Shown one piece after another: positions 8,707-17,170 of a DNA stretch of 56,166 nt (its first letter is position 1; each line of letters starts with the position of its first letter). The stretch is taken from NCBI GenBank assembly GCA_024508855.1, contig JANINJ010000020.1, forward strand, positions 1 through 56,166, given 5' to 3'. This DNA comes from Xanthobacteraceae bacterium (GTDB taxonomy: Bacteria; Pseudomonadota; Alphaproteobacteria; Rhizobiales; Xanthobacteraceae). Position numbers and translations under genes: made by a program. The notes beneath the pieces are model-generated. The model saw nothing but the letters and a program-made list of their open reading frames with translations, did not search any database and was not told where the DNA came from.

Positions 8707-9522
8707 TTACAGCCCGTCGGGCTCCCCGTTCTTCGGCGTCGAACGCGGAACGAATGGGGCGTATGAGTTGGAGCGGGTGGCTGGCGGCGGCGAAACGCCC
8801 GGAACGCCTCGGCCGACGCCGGGGACCATGTTCGGGCCGACGCCCGGAACCAGGCCAGGCACGACCGGGGGCGGCGCTGCGACCGGCACGACACCGGGGA
8901 CTCCCGGAACACCGGGCACGCCCGGGACCCCGCCTCCACCAGAATATCCCGGCTGGCCGTCCCCGCGCTGCAAGACCAGAGACTCGGTCTGATCGCCTTT
9001 CTTCAGCACCACCTCGCGCGGCATCACTGAACTGAGAACCCAGCCCGCATGGTCCTCTCCCTTCCGCAGCCGGACCATTGCCTGATTGGCGGTGTCCAGG
9101 AATACGGCGATCGCATCGTTCTCGCCGACCACCGCCCCTACCAGCGCGAGCGACGGGTGCTCGGGTGCAGCCGGCGGTGGTGGCGGAGGCGCCACGGGGG
9201 CGACCGCCACTGCGGCAACGGCCCGCGGCGGCGGACGCCGGGAAGCCGAAAAGACCGGACGGTCCCGCGTGGCCGTCAGTGCCGATAGCGGGACGGACCA
9301 GAGCGGATTTCCGCTCTGGATCGGGCCGTTTTCAACTTTGACCGGGTTTCCGAGCGGCCTGATACGGCCGGTCTCCACGGCCTCCGGAGCCGATCCTGCG
9401 GTATCATCAGGCAGAATATCCAGCGTCGAGGATTGCGTAGCGCCTCTGGCCGGCATCCAGCCGCTGGATGCGACCATTGCGCCCAGCAGCATCAATCCGA
9501 AGGTCTTGCCTGCGCGCGCCAT
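8707..9522 (-). CDS. gspN: Type II secretion GspN-like protein with a VPG-repeat tail
   Basis: Last gene of the leftward type II secretion operon. It has an N-terminal signal or anchor segment (MARAGKTFGLMLLGAMVASS). A small domain holds NPLWSVPLSALTATRDRPVF, a proline stretch, and a beta-rich module (LALVGAVVGENDAIAVFLD...GWVLSSVMPREVVLKK) resembling the GspC homology region and alphaproteobacterial GspN. The last 80 residues are low complexity: a run of (VPG) repeats, then Pro/Gly/Val-rich sequence. I prefer ATG 9522 because it begins just after the gspM stop; GTG 9549 would overlap gspM. It may take the place of GspC in linking the inner-membrane platform to the secretin. Confidence 0.72.
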   Translation of the reverse strand: MARAGKTFGLMLLGAMVASSGWMPARGATQSSTLDILPDDTAGSAPEAVETGRIRPLGNPVKVENGPIQSGNPLWSVPLSALTATRDRPVFSASRRPPPRAVAAVAVAPVAPPPPPPAAPEHPSLALVGAVVGENDAIAVFLDTANQAMVRLRKGEDHAGWVLSSVMPREVVLKKGDQTESLVLQRGDGQPGYSGGGGVPGVPGVPGVPGVVPVAAPPPVVPGLVPGVGPNMVPGVGRGVPGVSPPPATRSNSYAPFVPRSTPKNGEPDGL

Positions 9523-9530
9523 GCCCGAGC

Positions 9531-10097
9531 CTATTTCCCGCCCTGCCACTGTCCCGAAACCCCAAGCACAACCCTGATCCGGCCCACACCCTGCTCATTA
9601 GCAGCGGTGAGTTGCGGCACCTGGACGTCGAGCTGGTCGATGAACAGGAACGGCATCCCGGCTTCCAGGTCGTAAAGCAGCTTCTGCAACGAAGACTGCT
9701 CCATTTCGCAACTGACCAGCAATCCGACAAATCCGGCCTTGGCCTGCGTTCCCAATACGTCGACCTGCGACGACTGGATCGTACCGCCAACACTCGTGAC
9801 GGAGGCCGCAACGCGCTGCAGCAGCGTAGCGCCTGCCACCGTGACCGTCGGGCCTTCGAGGAACGGCGTCCCCGGATGCTCCGCGGACAGCGCGGCGGCG
9901 GATGCGCCCCGGCCCTTGCGGCCCTGCAACTGATCCAGCAGGTCGGCGGTCTGCGCCAGCGTCCGCTGATGTTCGAAGATCGTCGCAATGGAAGTGATCG
10001 CGGTAACGACAAGCCCGATCATCACAGCAGCATACAGCGCCACCGCGACCAGCGGTGTCCGTGCGAGATAACGGTTGATGCCTTGAGCCGCACTCAT
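9531..10097 (-). CDS. gspM: Type II secretion system protein GspM
   Basis: A 188-residue bitopic inner-membrane protein. A short cytoplasmic N-terminus precedes one transmembrane helix (about residues 16-38), then a coiled coil (EHQRTLAQTADLLDQLQ) and a periplasmic ferredoxin-like domain that includes LVSCEMEQSSLQKLLYDLEAGMPFLFIDQLDVQ, typical of the GspM/PilO fold. It should dimerise with GspL in the assembly platform. Its start shares an ATGA with the gspL stop (10094-10097), which supports coupled translation. Confidence 0.9.
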   Translation of the reverse strand: MSAAQGINRYLARTPLVAVALYAAVMIGLVVTAITSIATIFEHQRTLAQTADLLDQLQGRKGRGASAAALSAEHPGTPFLEGPTVTVAGATLLQRVAASVTSVGGTIQSSQVDVLGTQAKAGFVGLLVSCEMEQSSLQKLLYDLEAGMPFLFIDQLDVQVPQLTAANEQGVGRIRVVLGVSGQWQGGK

Positions 10098-11149
10098 GGC
10101 GTCAACGTATTCTTGGGGCGTACCAGCGCCTCGATATGGAAGCGCTCGCCGGGGTCGGTCGTTGCCCGCGTCGTCGGCGCATAGAACGTGGCGCGGGTGA
10201 AGTGCGTCGATTGCTCGATCAGCGGGATCAGGGCCGGCGCATCGCGCGTGATGCCGACGATCTGCAATTTGCTGCCGGCGAGATGAAATTCCGTCAGGTA
10301 GGTGTTGTCGGGCAGCGCCTTGGTAAGTGCATCCAGCACGATCACACTGGCCGGTGCTTCATGCTTGCGCCGTTCGAGCGCGATGATCGGCGAACGATCG
10401 CCTTGTGCGCTGCTGGAGAGAATAGCGGCACGACGCTGTGAAATCTGTCGCGCCAGTTCATATTCCTGCGAACTCAACCGGTCGACCATGTAAGTTGCCG
10501 CAATCGCTGACAGCAGCGTTCCGATCGCAACCACCGCTAGAGCCGTGAGCAGCATTCCGCTCAAGCGATTGGCATCAAGATGACCCCGCGCCTTCTGCTC
10601 GAAGACTTTGACCCGTCCACCTTGGCCCACGATGTCGGTGCAGACCGCAACGGCATTCGGATGGAAGGCGAGTAACGCTTGCACGTAGGACATTGCGGTC
10701 TTGCGGGTGGTTGCCGCCACCGTCGTGGTGATGCTCTCATTGCCGCTTGCAGTCGGCGCGCTGCAACCGAACACGGCCTCCGTCGCGCTCCATGGCGTCA
10801 ACCGGTCGATCTGCGCTCGCACGATGCCTTCGAGAAAATCCGCAGCCCGAGCCGGTAACTCAAGCGGACGAAATAGAAAGCGACGCGCCTGCAACACGAC
10901 TTCGACCCGATTGCCCCTGAGTAGCGGCCCGAGATCGACACCGGGCGCCTGCAGTGCTCCGTCGACAAAGCCGGCACGGCCGACGGCATCGGGCTTGGCA
11001 GCGTCTCCGATAGCGAAGGCGCCGTCGTCCTGCTCGACCAAGCGCACGACGCGAGGCGAAGCGATCCGATCGAATCCGGCGATAATTGCCGCGGCGACAC
11101 TGTCGGTCCACCCGCGCAGGATCTCGACGATCGTCTGAAAAAACGTCAT
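10094..11149 (-). CDS. gspL: Type II secretion system protein GspL
   Basis: A 351-residue platform protein. The cytoplasmic N-terminal part (about 1-190) resembles the actin-like GspL/PilM domain that recruits the GspE ATPase. A transmembrane helix follows near 196-222 (SGMLLTALAVVAIGTLLS), then a periplasmic PilN-like domain with ...LTKALPDNTYLTEFHLAGSKLQIVGI, a hallmark of GspL/PilN. It overlaps gspK upstream (11146-11149) and gspM downstream (10094-10097) by ATGA junctions. Confidence 0.92.
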   Translation of the reverse strand: MTFFQTIVEILRGWTDSVAAAIIAGFDRIASPRVVRLVEQDDGAFAIGDAAKPDAVGRAGFVDGALQAPGVDLGPLLRGNRVEVVLQARRFLFRPLELPARAADFLEGIVRAQIDRLTPWSATEAVFGCSAPTASGNESITTTVAATTRKTAMSYVQALLAFHPNAVAVCTDIVGQGGRVKVFEQKARGHLDANRLSGMLLTALAVVAIGTLLSAIAATYMVDRLSSQEYELARQISQRRAAILSSSAQGDRSPIIALERRKHEAPASVIVLDALTKALPDNTYLTEFHLAGSKLQIVGITRDAPALIPLIEQSTHFTRATFYAPTTRATTDPGERFHIEALVRPKNTLTP

Positions 11150-12075
11150 TGCAAAAATGCCTGTTGCGGCCCGGCGCCGCCATCAAAAAAATTACGCCAC
11201 GACAATACACGATAAGGCTCATTGGCGTCGTCGAGAAGCAGGATCACGACTTCGGCGCCCGTTCGCCGCCCGTTCTCAAGCGTCATCGCAACCGAAACTC
11301 GGAAGGCCTTGGAGCCTGTCAGGGAACCGCCGTTGCCGGCGAGCGGCAGCAGCGACTGCGGATCGACCCGCGGGTCGCCGCGTTGGGCGAGGACCGTCTG
11401 CAGATTCTCCGGCGTCATTCCCGGGAGCGCCGCGAGAACCTGAGGGGCCGCATCCGCGATATTGACGGTTCCGATATTGCTGAAGACCGTGGCGAACGGA
11501 AGCAGCCGCTCGACGAAAATCGGCGGAATGCCGAGCACCAGCCAGAGCTCCTGGACCGACGGGAACGGTGCATGGCGCGGGACATAGGCGAGACCCGAGG
11601 TGCGGTAGAATGAGTTCTCTGCGTCGTCGTCGGTCGCCGACGTGCGCCATGCCACGATCCGGTCGGCGTAGCCGTCCGCTGCCGCCGGCTTGGCTCCCAG
11701 CCCCGTAAAGAAGCCGGCTAGCAGTTCCTTGGGCGCGGCATTGAGATCGATCCGCGCCGCCTCGGACTGGAATGTCACCGATATCCGGTTGCGGCCAATC
11801 TTCGCATCGAACGTGCCGCTGGTGGGACGGGTGTCCTCAGTTGCGGACGTGAGTTGATAGGCCGTGAGTTCGACCGCAGCCCTTGCCAGCGCCTCGGTCT
11901 GCACCCGGTCGGTGCTGCCAGCGACCACCACCGCGGTGTTGGTGACATAAACCAGATAGACCAGCACCAGTGCCGCGAGTGCCGCCAAAATCCACAATAC
12001 GGCAACGACAATGAAGCCTCGGCTGCCAGAGCCGGCGGTTGAGGTTGCGACCCTGTCGGTGATGTCACCGGTCAA
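11146..12075 (-). CDS. gspK: Type II secretion minor pseudopilin GspK
   Basis: A 309-residue minor pseudopilin expected to cap the pseudopilus tip. The prepilin site lies in SGSRG|FIVVAVLWILAALAALV (about residue 20). Position +5 is Val instead of Glu, which is normal for GspK and permits tip placement. The large globular domain has RIDLNAAPKELLAGFFTGLG and SVQELWLVLGIP...GTVNIADAAPQVLAALPGM, the helix-hairpin-helix-like pattern of GspK. Both ends overlap neighbours by ATGA. Confidence 0.94.
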   Translation of the reverse strand: MTGDITDRVATSTAGSGSRGFIVVAVLWILAALAALVLVYLVYVTNTAVVVAGSTDRVQTEALARAAVELTAYQLTSATEDTRPTSGTFDAKIGRNRISVTFQSEAARIDLNAAPKELLAGFFTGLGAKPAAADGYADRIVAWRTSATDDDAENSFYRTSGLAYVPRHAPFPSVQELWLVLGIPPIFVERLLPFATVFSNIGTVNIADAAPQVLAALPGMTPENLQTVLAQRGDPRVDPQSLLPLAGNGGSLTGSKAFRVSVAMTLENGRRTGAEVVILLLDDANEPYRVLSWRNFFDGGAGPQQAFLQ

Positions 12076-12779
12076 AGGCTCGCTCCGTCCGTTTTACCGG
12101 GTTGAGTATTCAGCTTCTCCGTAAGGCAGGCGGTCGCATTCTTGGCGCGCGCGCAGTCCGGCGGCATATCGTTATGGACAATCGCTGTCGTGGAGGCCGT
12201 GAGCAGCTGCCCCGTGGCGCCATCGCGAACCGCGATACGGATCATCTGCGGAAGCATGGCCTGACCGCGCCACGTCGACTGCCAGACATGATCTGGACCG
12301 GCATAGGAAAATGTCACGCGGAACGGTGCGCGCACCAGCACGACCGGACCGCCCAACTGCACCTGCGCATCGGTCGGCATCGGCGTGAAGCGGGCGCGTT
12401 CGCGCACCAGCGCAAGCCCCTGCTCGTCCGCCTTCTCCGCAAAGCGAACGATCTCGAGGCCCGGCTGGGTGCTTGGCCCGACTGCGGACCGGACAAATGT
12501 CACCGCCAGTTCCGAGCCGTCGAACAGCGGCACCTTGGCGTCGGCATTGATCGGAATCATTTCGGCGACCGACAAATCGGCGACGACGCGCTCCAGGCCC
12601 ATCGCCAGGCGCTCCATGCGCTGCACCTTCGCCATGCCGCGATTCCAGTTCGGCAGCCATTGCGCCGTCACCGTCGCCAGCGCGCCGAGGATGATGGTCA
12701 TCAGCAACGTCGCGATCAGCACCTCGATCAGTGTGAAGCCGGCTTCTCCGCGCCGCCAATAACGCGCGCGCAGCGTCAT
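12072..12779 (-). CDS. gspJ: Type II secretion minor pseudopilin GspJ
   Basis: A 235-residue minor pseudopilin. The class III signal is GEAG|FTLIEVLIATLLMTIILG with Glu at +5, followed by the GspJ-type helix W...NRGMAKVQRMERLAMGLERVVADLSVAEMIP. GspJ forms the tip complex with GspI and GspK. The C-terminus is longer than in enterobacterial GspJ and ends in a polar tail with two cysteines (DCARAKNATACLTEK) that could form a disulfide. It has ATGA overlaps with gspI (12776-12779) and gspK (12072-12075). Confidence 0.92.
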   Translation of the reverse strand: MTLRARYWRRGEAGFTLIEVLIATLLMTIILGALATVTAQWLPNWNRGMAKVQRMERLAMGLERVVADLSVAEMIPINADAKVPLFDGSELAVTFVRSAVGPSTQPGLEIVRFAEKADEQGLALVRERARFTPMPTDAQVQLGGPVVLVRAPFRVTFSYAGPDHVWQSTWRGQAMLPQMIRIAVRDGATGQLLTASTTAIVHNDMPPDCARAKNATACLTEKLNTQPGKTDGASL

Positions 12780-13171
12780 TGCGCAGGCCTCTGGACCAGA
12801 CGGACGGTGGTGATGCGGGAAGCACCGCCACCGGGCGCCTGAAGCTGGATATTGATGGAAAGCGGCATCCAGCGTGCAGTCTCTGCACCGTCCGACGATG
12901 GAAGCGGCGCAACATCGATCCGCCAGCGATGACCCGCCGTTTCGCCGGACTGACGACCGAATTTCAGGACGTCGCGCTCCGGCAGCCCCGCCACCAGCGT
13001 CTCCCCGATACCCGCCAGCGCCAGACGCTGATCGATGGCCCGCGTCCCCTTCACGGCCGTTCCGATGACGGACCCGATCGACCCCAGCACGGCCGCGACG
13101 ATCGCGAGCGCGATCAGGGTTTCGATCAAGGTAAAGCCGGCGACGCCGTCAGACCTGTTTCTGCGGGACAA
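12776..13171 (-). CDS. gspI: Type II secretion minor pseudopilin GspI
   Basis: A minor pseudopilin of about 131 residues. The prepilin motif is GVAG|FTLIETLIALAIVAAVLGS with Glu at +5. Two in-frame TTG codons occur at 13177 and 13171. I choose 13171 because the GGGAGG ribosome site inside the end of gspH then has an 8-base spacing, against only 2 bases for the other. The gene begins inside the gspH 3' end and ends in an ATGA overlap with gspJ. It would nucleate the pseudopilus tip complex. Confidence 0.9.
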   Translation of the reverse strand: MSRRNRSDGVAGFTLIETLIALAIVAAVLGSIGSVIGTAVKGTRAIDQRLALAGIGETLVAGLPERDVLKFGRQSGETAGHRWRIDVAPLPSSDGAETARWMPLSINIQLQAPGGGASRITTVRLVQRPAQ

Positions 13172-13661
13172 TTTCAACGCCTCCCGTCAGCCAGTTCACC
13201 CGTATCTCGAACCCCATCCCCGGCCGGACCAGCGCGACGACACCACCGCAAGACATGCCCGACGGAAAGAAGTCGATCGACTGACCCGCCACGCGGTCGG
13301 CGCAGCGCGACGCGAGCATAGCGTTCAACGTCACATCCGGCGGCAACTGGATGGTATGGCCAGTGACACCCGAGCGGATCACGCGATGCTCGGTATCGAC
13401 CAGCGTCCTCACCTGAGTGCGCCGGCGCAGTGCGACGTTGCGATCGGTTTTCAGTAGCGCCGCGGTCTCCACGGCATAACTCTCGAGCCTGGTCTTCGAC
13501 GTGGCGCGTGGAATCGCCGGCAGGATAATGGCCGCAAGCATGCCGATGATCGCCAGCACGCACAGGATTTCGATCAGCGCAAAGCCATCTTCGCCGAAGA
13601 AGCCGTCAGCGCGTTCCGTTGGTGATATCGGCCGCTGTTCCACTGCCGCCTTCCTGACCAT
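13149..13661 (-). CDS. gspH: Type II secretion minor pseudopilin GspH
   Basis: A minor pseudopilin of about 170 residues. The signal is GEDG|FALIEILCVLAIIGMLAAI with Glu at +5. Downstream are R...A..LLKTDRNVALRRRTQVRTLVDTEHRVIRS and a C-terminal SIDFFPSGMSCGGVVAL...EIRVNWLTGGVEIV, both typical of the GspH fold. The start is uncertain: ATG 13661 and GTG 13643 (with AGGAAGG before it) both lie inside gspG; a longer reading to 13709 is less likely. The leader is unusually long (more than 20 residues) for either start. Confidence 0.88.
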   Translation of the reverse strand: MVRKAAVEQRPISPTERADGFFGEDGFALIEILCVLAIIGMLAAIILPAIPRATSKTRLESYAVETAALLKTDRNVALRRRTQVRTLVDTEHRVIRSGVTGHTIQLPPDVTLNAMLASRCADRVAGQSIDFFPSGMSCGGVVALVRPGMGFEIRVNWLTGGVEIVPQKQV

Positions 13662-14067
13662 CGGATCCAAGCGAAATAATCTCGTACGGCCCGCGCGGCG
13701 CGGGCGCATGATAAATATAGCTGTGCCCCCAGGGATCGTTGGGCACCACGCCGCCGCGAAGATAGGGGCCGTTCCACCCCGCCGCGTTGCCGGCTTGCGT
13801 CAATGCGGCAAGCCCTTCATTCGTGTTCGGGTACCGGCCGAGATCGAGGTAATAGAGATCGAGCGCGCTGGAGAAACTTTCGATCTGGATCTTTGCCGCC
13901 TTGGCTTTGGACTCGCTGAGATAATTCAGCACTCGTGGGCCAACCAGCGCCATGATCAAGCCGATGATCGTGATCACGACGAGAATTTCGACCAGGGTAA
14001 ATCCTGCCTGCGATGCCCGCGGCCTGCGGCGACGTTTTGCTAAACTCGAAACAGGTTGTCGCCTCAC
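13606..14067 (-). CDS. gspG: Type II secretion major pseudopilin GspG
   Basis: The major pseudopilin, about 153 residues. Prepilin signal SQAG|FTLVEILVVITIIGLIMALV with Glu at +5. Then ...DLYYLDLGRYPNTNEGLAALTQ...WNGPYLRGG.VPNDPWGHSYIYHAP...YEIISLGSDGQEGGSG, the classic GspG sequence including the C-terminal calcium-binding loop. I set the start at GTG 14067 because GAGGAGAT sits 9 bases before it. A TTG at 14094 that overlaps the gspF stop is also in frame but lacks a good ribosome site. Confidence 0.96.
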   Translation of the reverse strand: MRRQPVSSLAKRRRRPRASQAGFTLVEILVVITIIGLIMALVGPRVLNYLSESKAKAAKIQIESFSSALDLYYLDLGRYPNTNEGLAALTQAGNAAGWNGPYLRGGVVPNDPWGHSYIYHAPAPRGPYEIISLGSDGQEGGSGTAADITNGTR

Positions 14068-14090
14068 GCCTATAATCTCCTCAAAAAAAT

Positions 14091-15302
14091 TCAACCGACA
14101 ATCTGATTGACGGACATCAACGCCGTCATCACCGATACAATCAATCCGCCGACGACGATGCTGATCAGAATGATCGCTGCGGGTCCGGCAATTCCGACCA
14201 CGCGATCAAGCATGCGTTGCAGCTTCGCCTCATAAAATTCGGCAACCCGCCCGGCGAGCATCGGAAGCTGCCCGGTTTCGTCGCCGAGCCGCAGCATCCG
14301 CACCGCCATCGTGGGAAGCACGTTGGTCTCGGATAGCGCATCCGACAGCTTTGCGCCATGGCGGACACGCTCCGCCGCCTCCTTCCAGCCGGCCGAAGAC
14401 CCGGCATTGGACATCATATCCACGAGAATCCGAAGCGTTGTGGTCAAATTCACGCCACTGCCGAGCAACAGGCCAAGATTCCTGCAAAACAGCGCCGTGC
14501 GATGGAACATCATCAGCGGCTTGATCGCCGGCAGACGGGTCACTGCATTCACGATGCTGCGGCGGACCTGCGGCCGTCGCAACAGCAGCCAGCCGAGCAC
14601 GAAAGTGCCGAGAATGATGCTCAGCACCTCCTCCGAATGGCTGCGCAGGAAGGTCGAGAAATTCAGGAAGCCGAGCACGATCGGATCGACCTTGGCGCCG
14701 AAGTCCTGCAGCACCGAGGCGAACTGCGGCAGCACGAACATCAGGAAGAACAGCAAGACGCAGCCGGCAGCGCCGAGAACGAACAACGGATAGCGTACCG
14801 CTTCGGCCAGTTTGCGTTTCAGCGCCTCGGCACGCATACGCTCGCCTGCCAGCACTTCCAGCACCTGGTCGAGCGATCCCGAGGCCTCGCCGACCCGGAT
14901 CAGCGCCACATACATCGCCGGAAACAAGTCCTGGTGGCGCGACAGGGCTTCCGCAAAACTCTCACCGGCGAGAACCCGCGAGCGAACGTCCGCCACCACC
15001 GGTCGCAACCGACCGAAATCCTTTTCTGCGGCAAGGAGTTCGAGGCCGTCGTTAATGCGGGCGCCGGCGCGAAGCAACAGCGCGAGGTCGCGCGTGAAGA
15101 GGGTAACATCCTCGGCCTTGGGCTTGTTGAAGAGGCCGAACGATGCTTGCCGGATACCGCCCTCTTCCGGCACGACATTGTCGACCAGCACGAGACCCAG
15201 GCGCTCGATGCGCTGCGCGACGTCGCCGGGAGCCGGCGCAGCTATCGCGCCGCTCACCAGTTCACCCTTCCCGTTCAGCGCGCGATACCGATACTTTTGC
15301 AT
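14091..15302 (-). CDS. gspF: Type II secretion inner-membrane platform protein GspF
   Basis: A 403-residue polytopic protein with the usual GspF/PilC layout: two homologous helical cytoplasmic domains (about 70-190 and 270-390) and three transmembrane helices (about 168-192, 220-240 and 375-398). Motifs include LFTRDLALLLRAGARINDGLELL...LAGESFAEALSRHQDLFPAMYVALIRVGEASGSLDQVL and the second copy FCRNLGLLLGSGVNLTTTL...LPTMAVRMLRLGDETGQLP. It couples GspE ATPase motion to pseudopilus growth. It begins 4 bases after the gspE stop. Confidence 0.96.
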   Translation of the reverse strand: MQKYRYRALNGKGELVSGAIAAPAPGDVAQRIERLGLVLVDNVVPEEGGIRQASFGLFNKPKAEDVTLFTRDLALLLRAGARINDGLELLAAEKDFGRLRPVVADVRSRVLAGESFAEALSRHQDLFPAMYVALIRVGEASGSLDQVLEVLAGERMRAEALKRKLAEAVRYPLFVLGAAGCVLLFFLMFVLPQFASVLQDFGAKVDPIVLGFLNFSTFLRSHSEEVLSIILGTFVLGWLLLRRPQVRRSIVNAVTRLPAIKPLMMFHRTALFCRNLGLLLGSGVNLTTTLRILVDMMSNAGSSAGWKEAAERVRHGAKLSDALSETNVLPTMAVRMLRLGDETGQLPMLAGRVAEFYEAKLQRMLDRVVGIAGPAAIILISIVVGGLIVSVMTALMSVNQIVG

Positions 15303-15306
15303 CCGA

Positions 15307-16995
15307 TCACCGGATGGTCGTGACGCGGAAGACCTCGGGAACCGTCGTCAGCCCGGCGCGGCATTTGGCGACCGCATCATCCAGCATCGTCGTCATGCCG
15401 CCGCGAATTGCCGTCGTGTCGATGGTGTGCGAGTCCATCTGCGGCCCGACCAGTTTCCTGACCTCATCGGACATTTCCAGGATTTCGAACACGCCGTTAC
15501 GGCCGCGATAGCCGGTGCCGCCACAGCGCTCGCATCCGACCGCCTGGTGAATGACCTCGCCCGCCTTGAACCCGACGACGGCAAAGCGCGGATCGTTATC
15601 GACATCCGACGCGGTCAATGTATGCGGCGCCTTGCAGCGGTCGCACAGGATACGCACCAGTCGCTGCGCGACGACGGCACGAAGCGTCGATTTCAGCAAA
15701 AACCCCTCGACGCCCAGATCGATCAGGCGCGGAACCGCCGCCGCCGCGGTCTCGGTGTGCAGCGTGGTCAGCACGAGATGGCCCGTGAGCGCCGCATGGA
15801 TTGCGATGCTCGCCGTCTCGGCGTCGCGGATTTCGCCGACCATGATGACGTCGGGGTCCTGACGCACGAAGGAGCGCATGGCGGCTGCGAAAGTCAGCCC
15901 GATCGACGGCTTGACCTGGGACTGGTTCACGCCGGGAATTTCATATTCCACGGGATCTTCGATGGTCAGGATCTTGCGCGTCGGCTCGTTGAGGATCGAC
16001 AGCATGGTGGCAAGCGTCGTGGTCTTGCCACTGCCCGTCGGTCCGGTAATCACAATCATGCCGTGCGGCAAGGCCAGCAGGCGCGTCATGATGGACTCGT
16101 CTCTTGCCGCCAGTCCGAGCTTGGGCATCTCCAGCAGCCCGCGATCGCGCGGCAGCAACCGGATCACGGCGCTTTCGCTATGCTGGGTCGGCATCGTCGC
16201 AACGCGAACGTCGAGTTCCGATCGGCTGACCCGCACCCGCGCCGCACCATCCTGCGGCAATCGGCGCTCGGCAATATTCAGGCCGGCAAGGATTTTCACA
16301 CGTGAGATCAACGCCTGCGGCGGAATGCCCGCAGGTGCCGGCATCGCACGGAGCAGCCCGTCCACGCGCATGCGAATGACGAGTCCGGTACGAAACGGTT
16401 CGATGTGAATGTCGCTGGCGCGAAGCTCGACGGCACGTTCAAGGAGGTCGTTGAGCGCCCGTACCACCGGCGCGCCGCTGGCAAGATCGCGCAGGCTTTC
16501 GATGTCATCGTCGGATTGCCGCGCTGCGTTAGGCGCTCCATCGTCGGAATGCGCATCGTCGGCTTCGACCCGCTGGTCGAGGACCGTCGTAATGTCTTCG
16601 AACGACGCGACGGCGACCTCGACCGGCGCACCGAATACGAGTTCCGCCGCACGAATGGGCGCAGTATCCGAGGGATCGGCAACGGCAAGCAAGTAGCCGC
16701 CGTTCGGCCCTGTGAACGGGAGAATGGTGGATTCCCGGAGGAACCGACGCGAAAAACCATCGAAACAAGGCGTGCTCGCAAGCAGTTGCGGCAGGCTCAG
16801 CTTGGCGACACCCCAGTAAGCGGAAACCTCGTCGGCGAATTCCGCTGCGGAGAGATCGGTCGCTTCCCACAACTCGCGGAGCGGTCGCGCCAATGTTGAA
16901 TTTGCTGGATTTTCGACGCGAGCCCGCGCCTTGGGCGGCAGCGCGTATTTTTCGAGAAGGTGCTGCCGGAACGTCTCTGCGGAAAGGTCTCGCAT
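15307..16995 (-). CDS. gspE: Type II secretion ATPase GspE
   Basis: A 562-residue cytoplasmic hexameric ATPase. The N-terminal T2SSE domain binds GspL. Then come ASDIHIEP near 193, Walker A GPTGSGKTTT near 318, an Asp box, and Walker B with VGEIRDAETASIAIHAALTGHLVLTTLHT. A C-terminal four-cysteine zinc module (CDRCKAP...CERCGGTGYRGRNG) is typical of GspE. I report ATG 16995; GTG 17004 has an AAGG ribosome site 8 bases upstream and is a fair alternative, and ATG 17049 is less likely. It is first in the leftward type II secretion operon. Confidence 0.96.
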   Translation of the reverse strand: MRDLSAETFRQHLLEKYALPPKARARVENPANSTLARPLRELWEATDLSAAEFADEVSAYWGVAKLSLPQLLASTPCFDGFSRRFLRESTILPFTGPNGGYLLAVADPSDTAPIRAAELVFGAPVEVAVASFEDITTVLDQRVEADDAHSDDGAPNAARQSDDDIESLRDLASGAPVVRALNDLLERAVELRASDIHIEPFRTGLVIRMRVDGLLRAMPAPAGIPPQALISRVKILAGLNIAERRLPQDGAARVRVSRSELDVRVATMPTQHSESAVIRLLPRDRGLLEMPKLGLAARDESIMTRLLALPHGMIVITGPTGSGKTTTLATMLSILNEPTRKILTIEDPVEYEIPGVNQSQVKPSIGLTFAAAMRSFVRQDPDVIMVGEIRDAETASIAIHAALTGHLVLTTLHTETAAAAVPRLIDLGVEGFLLKSTLRAVVAQRLVRILCDRCKAPHTLTASDVDNDPRFAVVGFKAGEVIHQAVGCERCGGTGYRGRNGVFEILEMSDEVRKLVGPQMDSHTIDTTAIRGGMTTMLDDAVAKCRAGLTTVPEVFRVTTIR

Positions 16996-17061
16996 CGAAT
17001 TCACAACGCTAACCTTGTTATGGAAATCAACAGCGGCCAAGGAGGCCAAAATCTTTTACGC

Positions 17062-17089
17062 TTGACTAATTCATTAGCAAAAACATAAT
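17062..17089 (+). promoter_or_regulatory. Candidate sigma-70 promoter for gspD
   Basis: TTGACT at 17062-17067 and CATAAT at 17084-17089, separated by 16 bases, each match the consensus at five of six positions. The segment is AT-rich in a GC-rich background. Transcription would start near 17096, leaving about 75-85 bases before gspD. Confidence 0.5.
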
Positions 17090-17100
17090 CGTGATGTCAA
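17073..17100 (-). promoter_or_regulatory. Candidate sigma-70 promoter for gspE-N, overlapping the gspD promoter
   Basis: On the minus strand a perfect TTGACA (17100-17095) is followed after 16 bases by GCTAAT (17078-17073), four of six to consensus. It lies over the gspD promoter, so the two would compete for polymerase. The palindrome CTAAT-TC-ATTAG at 17066-17077 sits in the shared part. Confidence 0.4.
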
Positions 17101-17170
17101 TTTTTCGCGCGTAGCTAACTTTTCGTTCTCGTTCGTTTCAAAGATTCATTCCAGCGCTGGTAGGCGTGTT

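Noticed and set aside
8898-8935. GC-rich short tandem repeats considered as a CRISPR or intergenic repeat array
   Set aside because: They are in-frame codons for VPG units inside the GspN-like gene, 9-base imperfect units without spacers.
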